A stretch of DNA of 64,000 nt from Euonymus europaeus. Taxonomy: Eukaryota; Streptophyta; Magnoliopsida; Celastrales; Celastraceae. Every line of letters starts with the position of its first letter. Within the stretch, counting starts at the first letter, position 1. Location of the stretch: positions 8,385,001 to 8,449,000 of the forward strand of contig OY756972.1 in the NCBI GenBank assembly GCA_963580455.1, in the 5' to 3' direction. Below the pieces are notes generated by a model, which saw only the letters and a list, made by a program, of their open reading frames with translations, was not told where the DNA came from and did not search any database. Of the stretch, positions 45,649 to 59,580 are shown in pieces. A program made the translations under genes and the position numbers.

Positions 45649-45798
45649 ATGGCTTCCAGCTCTCTGTTTCAATCATCTTTCATTTCCAATCCCAAACCAG
45701 TATTCCACAAAAATCCTAAGCTATTAACCCCTCGTCGCTTGCCCACAGTGATTTCTTGCACTTCATCGACTCTCGATCCTCTTCCATCGAACAATTCT
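45649..45798 (+). pseudogene. Threonine synthase, plastid transit peptide segment
   Basis: ATG at 45649 opens MASSSLFQSSFISNPKPVFH and continues through PTVISCTSSTLDPLPSNNS. The start and the VISCT motif match the chloroplast transit region of plant threonine synthase, the last enzyme of threonine synthesis (O-phosphohomoserine to threonine, pyridoxal-phosphate dependent, plastid). The segment is cut within SNNS by the solo LTR at 45799 and continues at 48021. Removing the LTR and one ATTCT restores the frame at [13 protein letters not shown]. The sequence is Ser/Thr/Lys-rich and poor in acidic residues, as expected for a transit peptide. Confidence 0.85.
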
Positions 45799-46365
45799 TG
45801 TGATATCCCGAACCCAAAAATTTTAAAAAAATATAATAATTTTTCAAATTTAATATTTTTAATAAATACTACATATTTTTAGGAAAATATTGACGCAAGA
45901 ATCAGCTAAATCGGAGTTGAATTGGATTTGTTACGAATTATGTAAGTTTTAAGTAATATAGGGAAAGACGAGGGGCAAAACCGTCATTTTCCAGAAATCT
46001 GGTTTAAACCAGATTTCTCTGGTTTCAGTAGCAGCCGAGAGAGAGAGAGAGAGAAGGGGGTTTTGTTCGTTTGACGTCCGATCGGAGCAAGTAAGGTGTC
46101 AAATCGAAGCTCGTGGTGAGAGGAGCAAAACCCAAGTGGAATCACCACCATCGGACCACCGTAGACGGCGGAATCGGCCGGCGAAGTTTCGGTTTTTCAA
46201 AATTTCAAAGCTCGATCCCGGTCGATTCAGTAGGAATTTTGGAACGAGGCAGGTACCATTAGATTTCTGTTGTTGTGGGCTTCATTTTGATGTAGGAGTG
46301 ACCGGAAACTTTCGCCGGAAAAGTGGATTCCGGCGACCGGCCGGCCGAGTTGACTTAGCTCCGGC

Positions 46366-46520
46366 GAGTTGACTCGGGTTTGACCGAGTTGACCCGTTGA
46401 CTCGGGTTTGACCCGTTTTGATTGGGTTGACCCGGTTTGACTATTTGACCCGGTTTGACCGTGGACTATTTTACCCGGTTTGACCGTTGACTTTTAGGTT
46501 GACTTTTGGTTGACTTTTAC
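46366..46520. repeat. TTGACCCGGTTTGACC-type tandem array
   Basis: Imperfect repeats of GACTCGGGTTTGACC, GAGTTGACCCGTTGACTCGG and TTGACCCGGTTTGACT, with 8-16 bp steps. There are at least ten TTGACC/TTGACT words in about 150 bp. TTGAC(C/T) is the W-box core recognised by WRKY transcription factors, so the LTR carries a dense W-box-like cluster. Confidence 0.85.
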
Positions 46521-46825
46521 GTATTTTGACTGTCGTGTATACGTATCCGTATTTTGACGCAGGAGGTTGATTTGGAGATTTCTGACGTATTACGGATTAG
46601 CTTAGTCGACATTCCAGGTAGGGATTCAGCCCTAGTTCTTATTTGGGGTTCCGGGGGTTCCGTATTCGACGGACTCCTATTTGTCTAGTGGTGTGAAATT
46701 CCCGGAGGTTGGGAATTTCTCTGTTTATACTCTTATCTGATTTATTTCCGCAATTGCAATATGTTATGATTATATGTGGTTGGTTTGGAGGTATATGTAC
46801 GACTGGCAGTATTTTTGTGTCTCTT

Positions 46826-46972
46826 GCGGGCCCACTATCCTGGTGGGGCCCACTTATCCTCCTGTGGGCCCACTATCCTTGTGGGGCCCACCTATCCTCT
46901 CGTGGGGTCCACTATCCTGGTGCGGCCCACTTATCCTTTTGTGGGGCCCACATCCATTGGCGGGGCCCACCT
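46826..46972. repeat. GGGGCCCAC(T)TATCCT tandem array
   Basis: About eight repeats of 18-20 bp with the core TGGGGCCCACTTATCCT and variants (GCGGGCCCACTATCC, GTGGGGTCCACTATCC). The GGGCCCAC core is the palindrome bound by TCP-type factors (GTGGGNCC class). One further GTGGGACCCAC-like GGGACCCACATC lies at about 47070. Confidence 0.88.
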
Positions 46973-48018
46973 CCTGATGTCTGGTTTTACCCTCGAGAGT
47001 CCGGATAGGATTCCATTATGATGATCTTCTATGATTTGTGAGATTATGGCGGGATGATTTGTAGAGCGTGGGACCCACATCGGGCAACCCAGCTTACTGG
47101 ATGATTTATCGATGGTTTTGATCGGGTACGTACCTGGAGACCGGATTGAGGTGAGGTACATCCTAGGGGACGCTCTTCGATGTAGGCGATGCTATCGAGT
47201 ACCTGATGTAGGCTCGATCCTCATCCAATCTGGGGAGTACCTGGACTGGGAGACACCTTGCGGGGATCAGGGTGGGTCCAGGGGTGGATTTTCTGTTGTT
47301 ATGTGGATATGAGTTGATACGGATTTGTGTTGATACGGATTTGAGTTGATATGGATTTGAGTTGGATTATGATTGAGTACTGATTTGAGAGTTGTACTTG
47401 AGGATGGTAGTGGTGGAGCCTACTCGGTATCTACCCTACGGATTGACTGATTGTGATGAGTTGTGATGTGTATCACTTATGGTTTCTCTGTATGTATTCT
47501 ATATCTTACAGGCTTTCTTACTTTATCTCTGATTTACTGGAGTTCGGTGATACGGGAGTGTATCACTATTTGAGTTTCCTGTTCATTTCACATACATCTT
47601 GAGCTTTTACTTTCCGTTTATTCTGATGATTGATATTCCTCTATATCCCTACTGAGCTTTGTAGCTCATCCCTTTCATTCACATGATTTCAGGTGAGATA
47701 GCCGGAGTGGATGATCAGCGCAGGGATGCGTGAGGCGTGATGTAGCTGGTGTGGGAATGGTTTGTCTGTCTGTAGTATCTGTGTTTTGTACGGTATTCCG
47801 TATCTATGTGATATTCCGCTGTAGACTCTGGTTTGTATGTTACATTCCATTATGGCAGTATTTGGGATTTGGTTGAGACATATATATGTGAGATTACTTA
47901 TGTAGTGTTTGGGTAGCTTGGGGTGTAAATCCGGTTCGGGGAACGGAGGAGTTCCCTGCCGGTCACGTCTCTGGGATTCATGGGTGCTCATCTGCACCTA
48001 TCTGGGAGAGGGGCGTGA

Positions 48019-50069
<2,051 letters not shown>

Positions 50070-50110
50070 AGAGGCCAAGCCATTAAAAAAGGAGAAACTG
50101 ACATGGGTGC
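50070..50110 (+). other. 3' segment of captured cargo before the LARD
   Basis: 41 bp (AAGAGGCCAAGCCATTAAAA ...) between the chimeric ORF and the inserted element. It continues at 58341 after the insertion. It ends in GGTGC, the target duplication. Confidence 0.8.
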
Positions 50111-52211
50111 TGTAATAACCCGAGTCGTTGGATACCTTATGCGATAGGGTAAAGTGACGTATGAGGTATTTAATATTATTTTAGTGTGTGTAATAATATA
50201 TTTTAAATAAAATTGAAATATTATTCATGAATTCTTAATAAGAAATAAATTTAAGGGCGCAAGAATGGCTGGAAACGGAATTAATGTAAATGTTGGAACT
50301 AAAAGGTTTATTAGAGAAACTAATGGTGAGATTGTTAATTTAAGCAATAAGTTAGGGGCAAAATAGTAATTGAATAATTAGAGGATTAGAAATATATGTG
50401 TATATAATAATAGAAATTAGGGGCACGGATCCCGAGGGGAACCCTAGAAAACAGAGGCGACGGCGACGAGAGTGACGGAAATCGATTTTCCGATGAAGGT
50501 GAGGTTGTCAGTTTTGAAGCCACGAGGAGGACGAGCACGTCACCAGGAGTTCACCGACACCGATTTCGTACGAAACGGAGGTCAGTCTAGCCGTGCACGA
50601 AGGAGGAAGGAGAGTCGGCCGTGAACCTTTAACACCGGACAATCACCGGAATACGGCCACCGAGCAGGTAATGGAGACCGGAGGAACATCCCTCTCGTCT
50701 TTCTCTTTCCGTTGGTACTAGCGGTGGAGGTCACCTCGCCTCCCACGACGGGGACCCGATTGTGGAAACCGGCGGGTCTGTTAGGCCCGCGCCTGGAAGA
50801 AGAAGATGATGACTGGGTCAAACTGACCCGGTGATCATGGGCTGACTGCTCAAGCCCAATGGTGTTTGGACAGACTTTTAATAGCCCAATTGACCTAGGC
50901 CACTCAAGGTTGACTCCAAATAATTAGGGAAAAGCTTTATAGATAAATTTTAATTGTTGTTTATTATTTTGGGTTCAGGATAAATTTTTAAATCGAAATT
51001 ACGGTGATCTAGGGAAAAATACGTTGAAGAGCTCATCTTTATAATTAAATTATCGGGAATTACGGGAGCACATCGCAGTAAGTAATACTCCACTGTATTA
51101 CGAAACTATGTGATCTATGAATTATATGTGTTATTGTATGTGTAATTGTTTTGATTATTGATATGTATTTGATGGGAATTCTATGACGAGTTATATGAGA
51201 ATTGTGATATGAATGATGATTTATATTATAATTGTATTGAATGTGATGCTGGTTACCGTGATTGAACGACATAACTGTTATTGTATTGCTCTATAGTATG
51301 CAATGTGTACTGTTATATGCTTGGACTGAATATGGTGATGGAACTGACATGACGACTGTTTGATGTTCTTGAAAGTGAGGTGTTACGTATGATTTACTGA
51401 TGCATTATATATTGTTCATAAGCACATGCATTGCATTACATGAAAAGGAAAGGTTTAGTTAAGAAAAAAAGTGTTTTACGAACCAGGTATTACTGCTACA
51501 GGGAGGGTGTACTGAAAAGAGAAAGGTTTATGAGACTGTTAAATAAAAGAAAATGAAAAAGGAAAAAGGAAAATGAATAAAGGATTTGGATCGTAATTGG
51601 AGGTGCTCTATGGTAGGGCAATATATGGAAATCCCGACCGGTTGCTCTGTAGCAGTTTACCTAGGTTAAGGGCCCGAGTACTGGAAAAATGATTTAAATG
51701 GTTGACTGTTATTTTTCTAAAGATGATGTTCACTTGCATTCATGCATGAGTATTACTTGCTGGGCCTTGGCTCACTATGTTCCGTAATGCAGGTTATGGC
51801 CTCTCAAATGATTATGTTGACCTAGGAGTTGATGGTGTCGCCGTAGATCCATGAAGAAGATGCTCATGTGACGAAAGCTAGTTTAATGGAAGATTGATTA
51901 ATTAAGTAATAAATTTATTTATGCACTTACTGTTAATAGCTTGTAGTATGACAATAAGTGTATATTCGGGAGCGAGGATTAAAGGTATAGGATTCACAGT
52001 AATTTACTTAGGGGATATTAATTGGGCGTTACTGTTATCTAAAATATATGAGATGACGTTGTTATTCAGATTATGTTATTTTATTTAAGTTAGGAGGAAT
52101 TGTTTATTGAAGTTGACTTATATTAAATATAGGGTGAGTTTATATTGTAATGTAGATAGCGTTCTGGTCTATGAGCCCAAAAATTATGGTTTTGTGGGAC
52201 GCGGCGTTACA
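50111..52211 (+). repeat. 5' LTR of the LARD-like element
   Basis: 2101 bp, TG...CA. It contains a GC-rich island (about 50440-50830) on an AT-rich background, with CCGGTCATCA and ACCGGAGGA phrases and frames (50582-50821 minus) that are conserved between both LTRs but have no known family. The sequence is nearly identical to 56245-58335. Confidence 0.95.
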
Positions 52212-52226
52212 GTTGGTATCAGAGGA
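52212..52226 (+). other. Primer-binding site of LARD
   Basis: GTTGGTATCAGAGGA directly after the 5' LTR. TTGGTATCAGAG matches the complement of the 3' end of the initiator methionine tRNA. Confidence 0.92.
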
Positions 52227-52254
52227 ATGGTTCTCTAAAATAAGATAATGAATA

Positions 52255-52295
<41 letters not shown>

Positions 52296-55200
52296 GGAAG
52301 AGTGAAGGTTTAGTAAAGTCATATGAGCATCATGGATCGGCACGACCATCAACAAGTAAGTGCTTTAAATTAAGTTTCTATTCTTCTGTTATTAATGTTT
52401 GATTATTTGTGTATGTATCCTATACTATGTATAGGTATTGTAATATACTAGTACGAACTGAGATAATAAAATGAATTATTTATGAGTAGGAAGTGGAATT
52501 TCGATAGGTCAAGTGGGAGAATTAGTATAATATAATATAAAATAAAATAAAAACAAACAAAACGGAGATATATGACCACATGATATTATATTAGTATTGA
52601 CGCGATAGGTAAAAAGTACTTAATAGAGGTGAATAATTAAAGGTCCATGAATGAGAGAATATGATTGGACTTACAGAATGTTAGTGTCGGGATTATTTAA
52701 ATTAGCATAAGATGATAAGGTGGCGATAAGTGGAATACTAGATCGTTACATAACAAATTGTTTTGATCACTATGGTATTAAAGCAAGATAGACCATAAGA
52801 TTATATAACATAATAACCTAATACTGTTAGAGATGTTTATGACATCAATGGTATCTTCTACACAGGTTCGCGGGAAGTTAAAATCTATTGGTATCACATC
52901 TATTTAAAAATATTTAAATTAATAGGAGCAATGTTATTATTAGTTATGTTACGGTGAATGCAAGATTGTATGTCTCTATGAGTGTTCTTGTGTAGTGGAA
53001 TATATGGATATGTAATTAAGATATTTGCGTGAATGTTTCTTTGGAACAGTGCAATGGAATGATGTGTAATATTGTTTATTATGTTTATTGTGAATACCGT
53101 ATTTATTTTGATTGTGCTTAGTGCTTGTGTATATATATATATATATACAATGAATTGATTGTGTGAGTGATAAGATATAGTTATTGGGGGTAATTTGACA
53201 TTTAATTAAGGTATACTGGTGAAGTGAAATGGTTAAGAATCCATCAATTTTATTCGGTGTGTTATTTGTGGTGGCATATCTATATGTTTAATTGAGATTC
53301 TTGTGGGAACAATTGACATTTAAAATAAAATGGGTGTAAGAGTTGAATTTTATAAAAAAAAAAATATTTCTAATTCTATCATAGATTATGAAACTTATGA
53401 TGTGGAAAAAAAAAATATATATATATATAAGTAGTGAGGAAGTTGTATAATATGAAAACAGTGGAGATGATAGTGAGTGCTGGAGTATACAAGCAGTTTT
53501 ATTTATGAACGAATCATGATTAATAGAATTGAATGATATTTTCTTTATTTAAAAGGAATAGGTTTTCTGTGGATTGGTAAATAAATTAGGTATCTAATAT
53601 GCTTACCTAGATACAGACATTAGTTCGAATTCCAAACAAAAGTAAAGTTATGATTGGGATTAAAATAACCGAGGTTAATTATGATAATTATGATGATTGT
53701 CGGTCCATCATGCTAGTTATTTAATGCTACATAGGGATTTATAGTAGGGTTAAGGTTATAGTAGCTTTGCATTAAACGAATGCCCTTCTACCTGTGGTTA
53801 CTAAGTTGTAGGGTGAGTATATTATGTAATGGAGAAGTGTTCTAGCTTATGGGCCTAGTGGTTAAATTTTTTACCGTATATTGGACCTTGATATTGGCGT
53901 GGGTTGATCTAATTGTGAATATGTGCATGTAACTATGTGTACATTAATATCTTATAAATGAATTGCTTGCACTATATGGTAAGGATATATATATAAAGTC
54001 ATTGAAGACTCATGATACTCAAATTTTGAGTATAAAGCAATATTAAATAGTTTGGAAACGATCTAGGTTAGTTGAAGAAATAATAAGAAATGAAGTATGA
54101 TGAATTTATTGATTGGAGTATATAAACTGATATTCACAATCTTATTATAATCGAGGGAACTGAGATTGTATTTATTTATTTATGACCTGGAGGATTAGTA
54201 AAGTTAGAGTTTTGATACTTATTGATGAAAGTAACCTCATACAGTTTTGTTTGAGGTTGATAAGTTTGATAATTCTTTATGGGGTTGATATGGAGATGAG
54301 TTTGTGTACAATAGGAATAGAAGCAGAGTCTAAATATAGCTAGTTAGAACACATAAACTATATGGATTATTGATAGATAGAACGCAGGATAAACTACTTA
54401 ATATGCATAGCCACACCATCCGCACAAACACTGTCGTTTGAATTGGATAGTTAATTGAGGTTAATGATAGTTTGAATATTTTATGCTCAAGATAGAATGT
54501 TGGTTTAATATTTTATCGAATTGATAGATAAGTTGGTCATTAAAAATTTGCGAGACATGGTAAATATATATACATGAGGGGTTGTGATTAAATTGATTGT
54601 TGTGATTGTTATCATGATAACTATGAGTGAATCGGAGAATAGTACATTAGTAGCCAACGCTATTATTAGGATATGTGGGAAAATACTTTGAGGTTTGATG
54701 TCTTAGCGTAGTTGACATGAATCCGAATTTAATCTCTATTGGTTTGCTAAGAATGTTTAAATTATTTATATATACTTTTAGGAATACATATACACTAAAA
54801 TATATTAGTGGGAGATGAAATAATTATGAGAATTATATATGAGTAGGAAGAGAAATTGTGATAAGTCAATGTAGAGAACTAGAATATGGTTATAAGTGTG
54901 CGAAATTAAAAGAGGGACCCATTGCTCCGATTTCATCTTGATTGAATTTGAAATATCAGTACAGTGGATATAATAATAATTCAATGGGTTAACTTACTTT
55001 GTCTTTTGTTGACTTCGAATCTTTTATTTTTGTAATAATATAAGCCAAATAGAAATGTTTGTCCGAAGAAAAATAAATAAATAAATTAGCGTGAGTATTA
55101 TTACACTTTAATTTATTTGAATGAGAGTGCTAAATGTTGTGGTGGGGCATGAGTCTCCTTAATAAAGTGACGGTATGGTTGGAAGTTGTATATGATGTAC

Positions 55201-56230
55201 ACATAATATACTACTCATACGATTTTTCTTGGTGGTGTTCCTATGCTTCCTGAATTGTAATAACAAGTTGAATGGTGCCACTTATATAGATCTTATTTGA
55301 ATGTGTGTGTGTCTCATACATGAACTGCACCGAGAAAGTACACGGTGATTAATAGGAGAATTGTGGTATCTGGGTAGTTATTAGTGTTCATTGTATATAT
55401 GCCTTGAATTCTATATATGAGTTTCCAGTATGAGCTTCGTATTATATATATATATATATATATATATGAACTGTTATATACGATCTCCTCCACCCTTGCC
55501 CTGTGAGCATACGTGGGCTTCTATATATATATATGAATTGTGAAACTTGACTGACTTCTCTTGTACACCGTTCACTTTCTTTGTTTTTTTTTTTTTTATG
55601 TATACGTGAATTGCGCATATATATGTTTTATTGTACTATGATAATGTTTAGGGATTATTGACATGGTGATATAATGTCAAGTGTGAGTTGAGTAAGTGAT
55701 TCAATCCAATAGTTGCCATGTGCGTTGGGAATATGCTTTAATATATATGTTGGGGTTAGTTTTACAAAGAATTATAAGGATTATTGGGAAAATGGGAATG
55801 AGAAATAAATGATTAAGTTAAACTAATTATTTGATACAGAGTTTTGATTATTAAGGTTGATAAATGACTTTGTAAGGAGCTGAAGGGAAACATATGGAAG
55901 GTTATAATGGTTTTTAGCGTGGTGTGGTGTTGCAACTGTTATGACAGTTGGCTCGAATGGATAAGGATTAATTGGTTTATCCAGAAACAACATGCCACTA
56001 CTAAGTGGATTGAGGGCCGAATAGATAAAGATTTGCTTGTTTACTCGGATTTGTCGTGTCATCATCATCTAGATTCTTTTATCGAGGAAGTAACTAATAT
56101 CAGGGTTCATATCTCGCAATTATGTCGGGGTTGTTGTATTACATATATTAAAGATATTTAATTTGACGGAAGAAATGAGAATTGCTAATCCAAAATTGAT
56201 TTCATACCCAATTTTGAGGACAAAATTTTT
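52227..56230 (+). other. Non-coding internal region of LARD
   Basis: About 4 kb, very AT-rich, with several (TA)n microsatellites (52258-52288, 53132-53146, 53416-53430, 55443-55468) and poly-A/T runs. No coding frame with family resemblance on either strand. At 53808-53900 there is a decayed copy of the end of the element's own LTR (separate entry). Confidence 0.85.
53808..53900 (+). repeat. Relict of an LTR end within the LARD interior
   Basis: TAGGGTGAGTATATTATGTA ATGGAGAAGTGTTCTAGCTT ATGGGCC aligns with the last ~90 bp of the LARD LTR (TAGGGTGAGTTTATATTGTA ATGTAGATAGCGTTCTGGTC TATGAGCCC), though diverged. It is followed at 53888 by TTGATATTGGCG, which could be a decayed TTGGTATCAG. Confidence 0.65.
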
Positions 56231-56244
56231 ATAAGGGGGGAGAC
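56231..56244 (+). other. Polypurine tract of LARD
   Basis: ATAAGGGGGGAGAC immediately before the 3' LTR. Confidence 0.92.
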
Positions 56245-58335
56245 TGTAATAACCCGAGTCGTTGGATACCTTATGCGATAGGGTAAAGTGACGTATGAGG
56301 TATTTAATATTATTTTAGTGTGTGTAATAATATATTTTAAATAAAATTGAAATATTATTCATGAATTCTTAATAAGAAATAAATTTAAGGGCTCAAGAAT
56401 GGCTGGAAACGGAATTAATGTAAATGTTGGAACTAAAAGGTTTATTAGAGAAACTAATGGTGAGATTGTTAATTTAAGCAATAAGTTAGGGGCAAAATAG
56501 TAATTGAATAATTAGAGGATTAGAAATATATGTGTATATAATAATAGAAATTAGGGGCACGGATCCCGAGGGGAACCCTAGAAAACAGAGGCGACGGCGA
56601 CGAGAGTGACGGAAATCGATTTTCCAATGAAGGTGACGGTTGTCAGTTTTGAAGCCACGAGGAGGACGAGCACGTCACCAGGAGTTCACCGACACCGATT
56701 CGTACGAAACGGAGGTCAGTCTAGCCGTGCACGAAGGAGGAAGGAGAGTCGGCCGTGAACCTTTAACACCGGACAATCACCGGAATACGGCCACCGAGCA
56801 GGTAACGGAGACCGGAGGAACATCCCTCTCGTCTTTCTCTTTCCGTTGGTACTAGCGGTGGAGGTCACCTCGCCTCCCACGGCGGGGACCCGATTGTGGA
56901 AACCGGTGGGTCTGTTAGACCCGCGCCTGGAAGAAGAAGATGATGACCGGGTCAAACTGACCCGGTGATCATGGGCTGACTGCTCAAGCCCAATGGTGTT
57001 TGGACAGACTTTTAATATCCCAATTGACCTAGGCCACTCAAGGTTGACTCCAAATAATTAGGGAAAAGCTTTATAGATAAATTTTAATTGTTGTTTATTA
57101 TTTTGGGTTCAGGATAAATTTTTAAATCGAAATTACGGTGATCTAGGGAAAAATACGTTGAAGAGCTCATCTTTATAATTAAATTATCGGGAATTACGGG
57201 AGCACATCGCAGTAAGTAATACTCCACTGTATTACGGAACTATGTGATCTGTGAATTATATGTGTTATTGTATGTGTAATTGTTTTGATTATTGATATGT
57301 ATTTGATGGGAATTCTATGACGAGTTATATGAGAATTGTGATATGAATGATGATTTATATTATAATTGTATTGAATGTGATGCTGGTTACCGTGATTGAA
57401 CGACATAACTGTTATTGTATTGCTCTATAGTATGCAATGTGTACTGTTATATGCTTGGACTGAATATGGTGATGGAACTGACATGACGACTGTTTGATGT
57501 TCTTGAAAGTGAGGTGTTACGTATGATTTACTGATGCATTATATATTGTTCATAAGCACATGCATTGCATTACATGAAAAGGAAAGGTTTAGTTAAGAAA
57601 AAAAGTGTTTTACGAATCAGGTATTACTGCTACAGGGAGGGTGTACTGAAAAGAGAAACGTTTATGAGACTGTTAAATAAAAGAAAATGAAAAATGAAAA
57701 AGGAAAATGAATAAAGGATTTGGATCGTAATTGGAGGTGCTCTATGGTAGGGCAATATATGGAAATCCCGACCGGTTGCTCTGTAGCAGTTTACATAGGT
57801 TAAGGGCCTGAGTACTGAAAAACGATTTAAATGGTTGACTGTTGTTTTTCTAAAGATGATGTTCACTTGCATTCATGCATGAGTATTATTTGCTGGGCCT
57901 TGGCTCACTATGTTCCGTAGTAACCTCTCAAATGATTATGTTGACCTAGGAGTTGATGGTGTCGCCGTAGATCCATGAAGAAGATGCTCATGTGACGAAA
58001 GCTAGTTTAATGGAAGATTGATTAATTAAGTAATAAATTTATTTATGCACTTACTGTTAATAGCTTGTAGTATGACAATAAGTATATATTCGGGAGCGAG
58101 GATTAAAGGTATAGGATTCACAGTAATTTACTTAGGGGATATTAATTGGGCGTTACTGTTATCTAAAATATATGAGATGACGTTGTTCTTCAGATTATGT
58201 TATTTTATTTAAGTTAGGATGAATTGTTTATTGAAATTGACTTATATTAAATATAGGGTGAGTTTATATTGTAATGTAGATAGCGTTCTGCTCTACGAGC
58301 CCAAAAATTAGGATTTTGTGGGACGGGGCGTTACA
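56245..58335 (+). repeat. 3' LTR of the LARD-like element
   Basis: 2091 bp, nearly identical to 50111-52211. Small indels (for example near 56638 and 57918) account for the 10-bp length difference. Confidence 0.95.
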
Positions 58336-58340
58336 GGTGC

Positions 58341-58525
58341 TTTGTTAGTTCGCTGCATTTTGGAGTTGGAAAGCAATTTGCATGTAGAGAGTGCTATGGA
58401 TGATCTATCAATGCTCACAGCCACATTTGAAGGTGAACTCAACCATGAACGGTCTCTATTGCTGAGTCTAGCTAATTTTTTAACTTTCAGCCTTGAGTCA
58501 AGTCTGTATTTGAAGAGGGCAGGAA
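58341..58525 (+). other. 3' tail of the gene-capturing element, with open frame and polypurine tract
   Basis: Continuation of 50110 once the LARD is excised. It is open in one frame (LLVRCILELESNLHVESAMD DLSMLTATFEGEL then NHERSLLLSLANFLTF). With the preceding 41 bp it makes an uninterrupted ~75-residue stretch that is not in frame with the chimeric ORF. I do not recognise it; it may be a further captured fragment. It ends GAAGAGGGCAGGAA at 58512-58525, the likely polypurine tract next to the 3' LTR. Confidence 0.55.
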
Positions 58526-58731
58526 TGATGAGATACCTGTATCTCATGTTTATGTATTTATTTCTTAATTATGTATTTTTCTGGGATAATTACTGTTTTG
58601 CCCTTTTAATCAGTCTTTTAAGGGGTTGTCTTGCTTTGGTTATGGTTATCAAAGGTCAAATATCTTGCTTTTATTTCTTCTTCTTGCTTCTTCTTCTTTT
58701 ATCTGTCTTCTCTGGGTTACGGGTGCCATCA
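58526..58731 (+). repeat. 3' LTR of the gene-capturing element
   Basis: 206 bp, TGATGAGATACC...GGTGCCATCA, the partner of 44759-44954. Followed by target duplication GTCTC. Confidence 0.93.
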
Positions 58732-58736
58732 GTCTC

Positions 58737-59580
58737 TCTCTGCTTCATCGCCATAGTTGCTTTTCCAATTGTAAGAAAATCTAATCTCATAGTCGTTTTT
58801 TTCATGAGAACTTTTTGATGTAATCCCTTGTTTTCTTTCGCCGATTCACTCGTTAGGGGACCTCTTTCGTTCATTCTAGGGTTTCAATCGTGGGATCCAT
58901 GGTGTTTCTCTTACCTATGGTTTAATTCCGAGAAATTCGTTCGAGATGTAGGGTTTGATTCGTGGGATCTTTGGGTTTCTCTTATATATGGTTTGATTCC
59001 AAAAAGTTTGAAAAGGGAAGCTGATGTATAAATTGAATAGCACTGTGGGGGATAGTGTATGGAGAAATATGAAGCTATGTCTCAATTCCCCCTCTATAAT
59101 ATCGTTAATTTAGCACTGTGGAGTCAGCGACAGCTTGGGCAAGAATTATTGGAGATGCTAGTGCTCAATCTTGTTGATTAAATAGGCTCATATCACATCT
59201 AGTTTATGCAGTTTTAGTTCATGTGTGTAGCTATCCCTCAAATCTCCATCTCTATTTAATTTTGACAGGGGTATAGAATTGCCTACAATTGACATGTTTT
59301 ATATCTGTCTCTTATTTGTAAATGTAGTCTGCTGCTATTGTGTCCAGATTTGATATTCATATGCTTCAATTGTCAGATACTTTGTTTTGGACATGTTTCA
59401 TGATTTGGAAAACCAATTAATCATTTACTCCCTTCAAGTGCAGGTTATTCATGCTTAATTTTCAATTGGTTGGTATTTATATTGCAATTGTGCTCTGCTG
59501 CTCCTACATATTGCGTCCAGACTTGCAAGGAGCAAAAATCTACAACAAAACTCTCTACCGCAGATCAACTCCAGTCACCG
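58737..59580 (+). other. Leader/intron region of the three-exon host gene
   Basis: Starts with C/T-rich leader-like sequence (TCTCTGCTTCATCGCCATAG) that matches the character of 44690-44758 on the other side of the retrotransposon. It has possible splice donors (AATTGTAAGAAAA at 58769) and an acceptor (AAGTGCAG at about 59442). A 60-bp imperfect duplication (GTGGGATCCATGGTGTTTCT / GTGGGATCTTTGGGTTTCTC) is at 58889-58990. A phrase with CTGCTGCT and GTCCAGA recurs at about 59330 and 59500. Confidence 0.45.

Larger units (their letters stand above)
50111..58335 (+). mobile_element. LARD-like non-coding LTR retrotransposon, recent
   Basis: A complete 8225-bp element: 5' LTR 50111-52211, internal region 52212-56244, 3' LTR 56245-58335, with perfect target duplication GGTGC at 50106-50110 and 58336-58340. 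The LTRs begin TGTAATAACCCGAG and end GGCGTTACA. A primer-binding site and polypurine tract are intact. The 4.0-kb internal region has no gag or pol frame; the longest frames (for example 55907-56161) show no family resemblance. This is the definition of a large retrotransposon derivative that depends on another element's proteins. The stretch before the polypurine tract (TTTTGAGGACAAAATTTTTA TAAGG) is the typical end of a gypsy (Tekay-like) internal region. The LTRs differ by about 30 changes over 2.1 kb by eye (1-2%). Confidence 0.95.

Noticed and set aside
50582..50821. Conserved small protein encoded in both LARD LTRs (minus strand, also 56716-56955)
   Set aside because: Conservation reflects that the two LTRs are near-identical copies of each other, not selection. 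No family resemblance.
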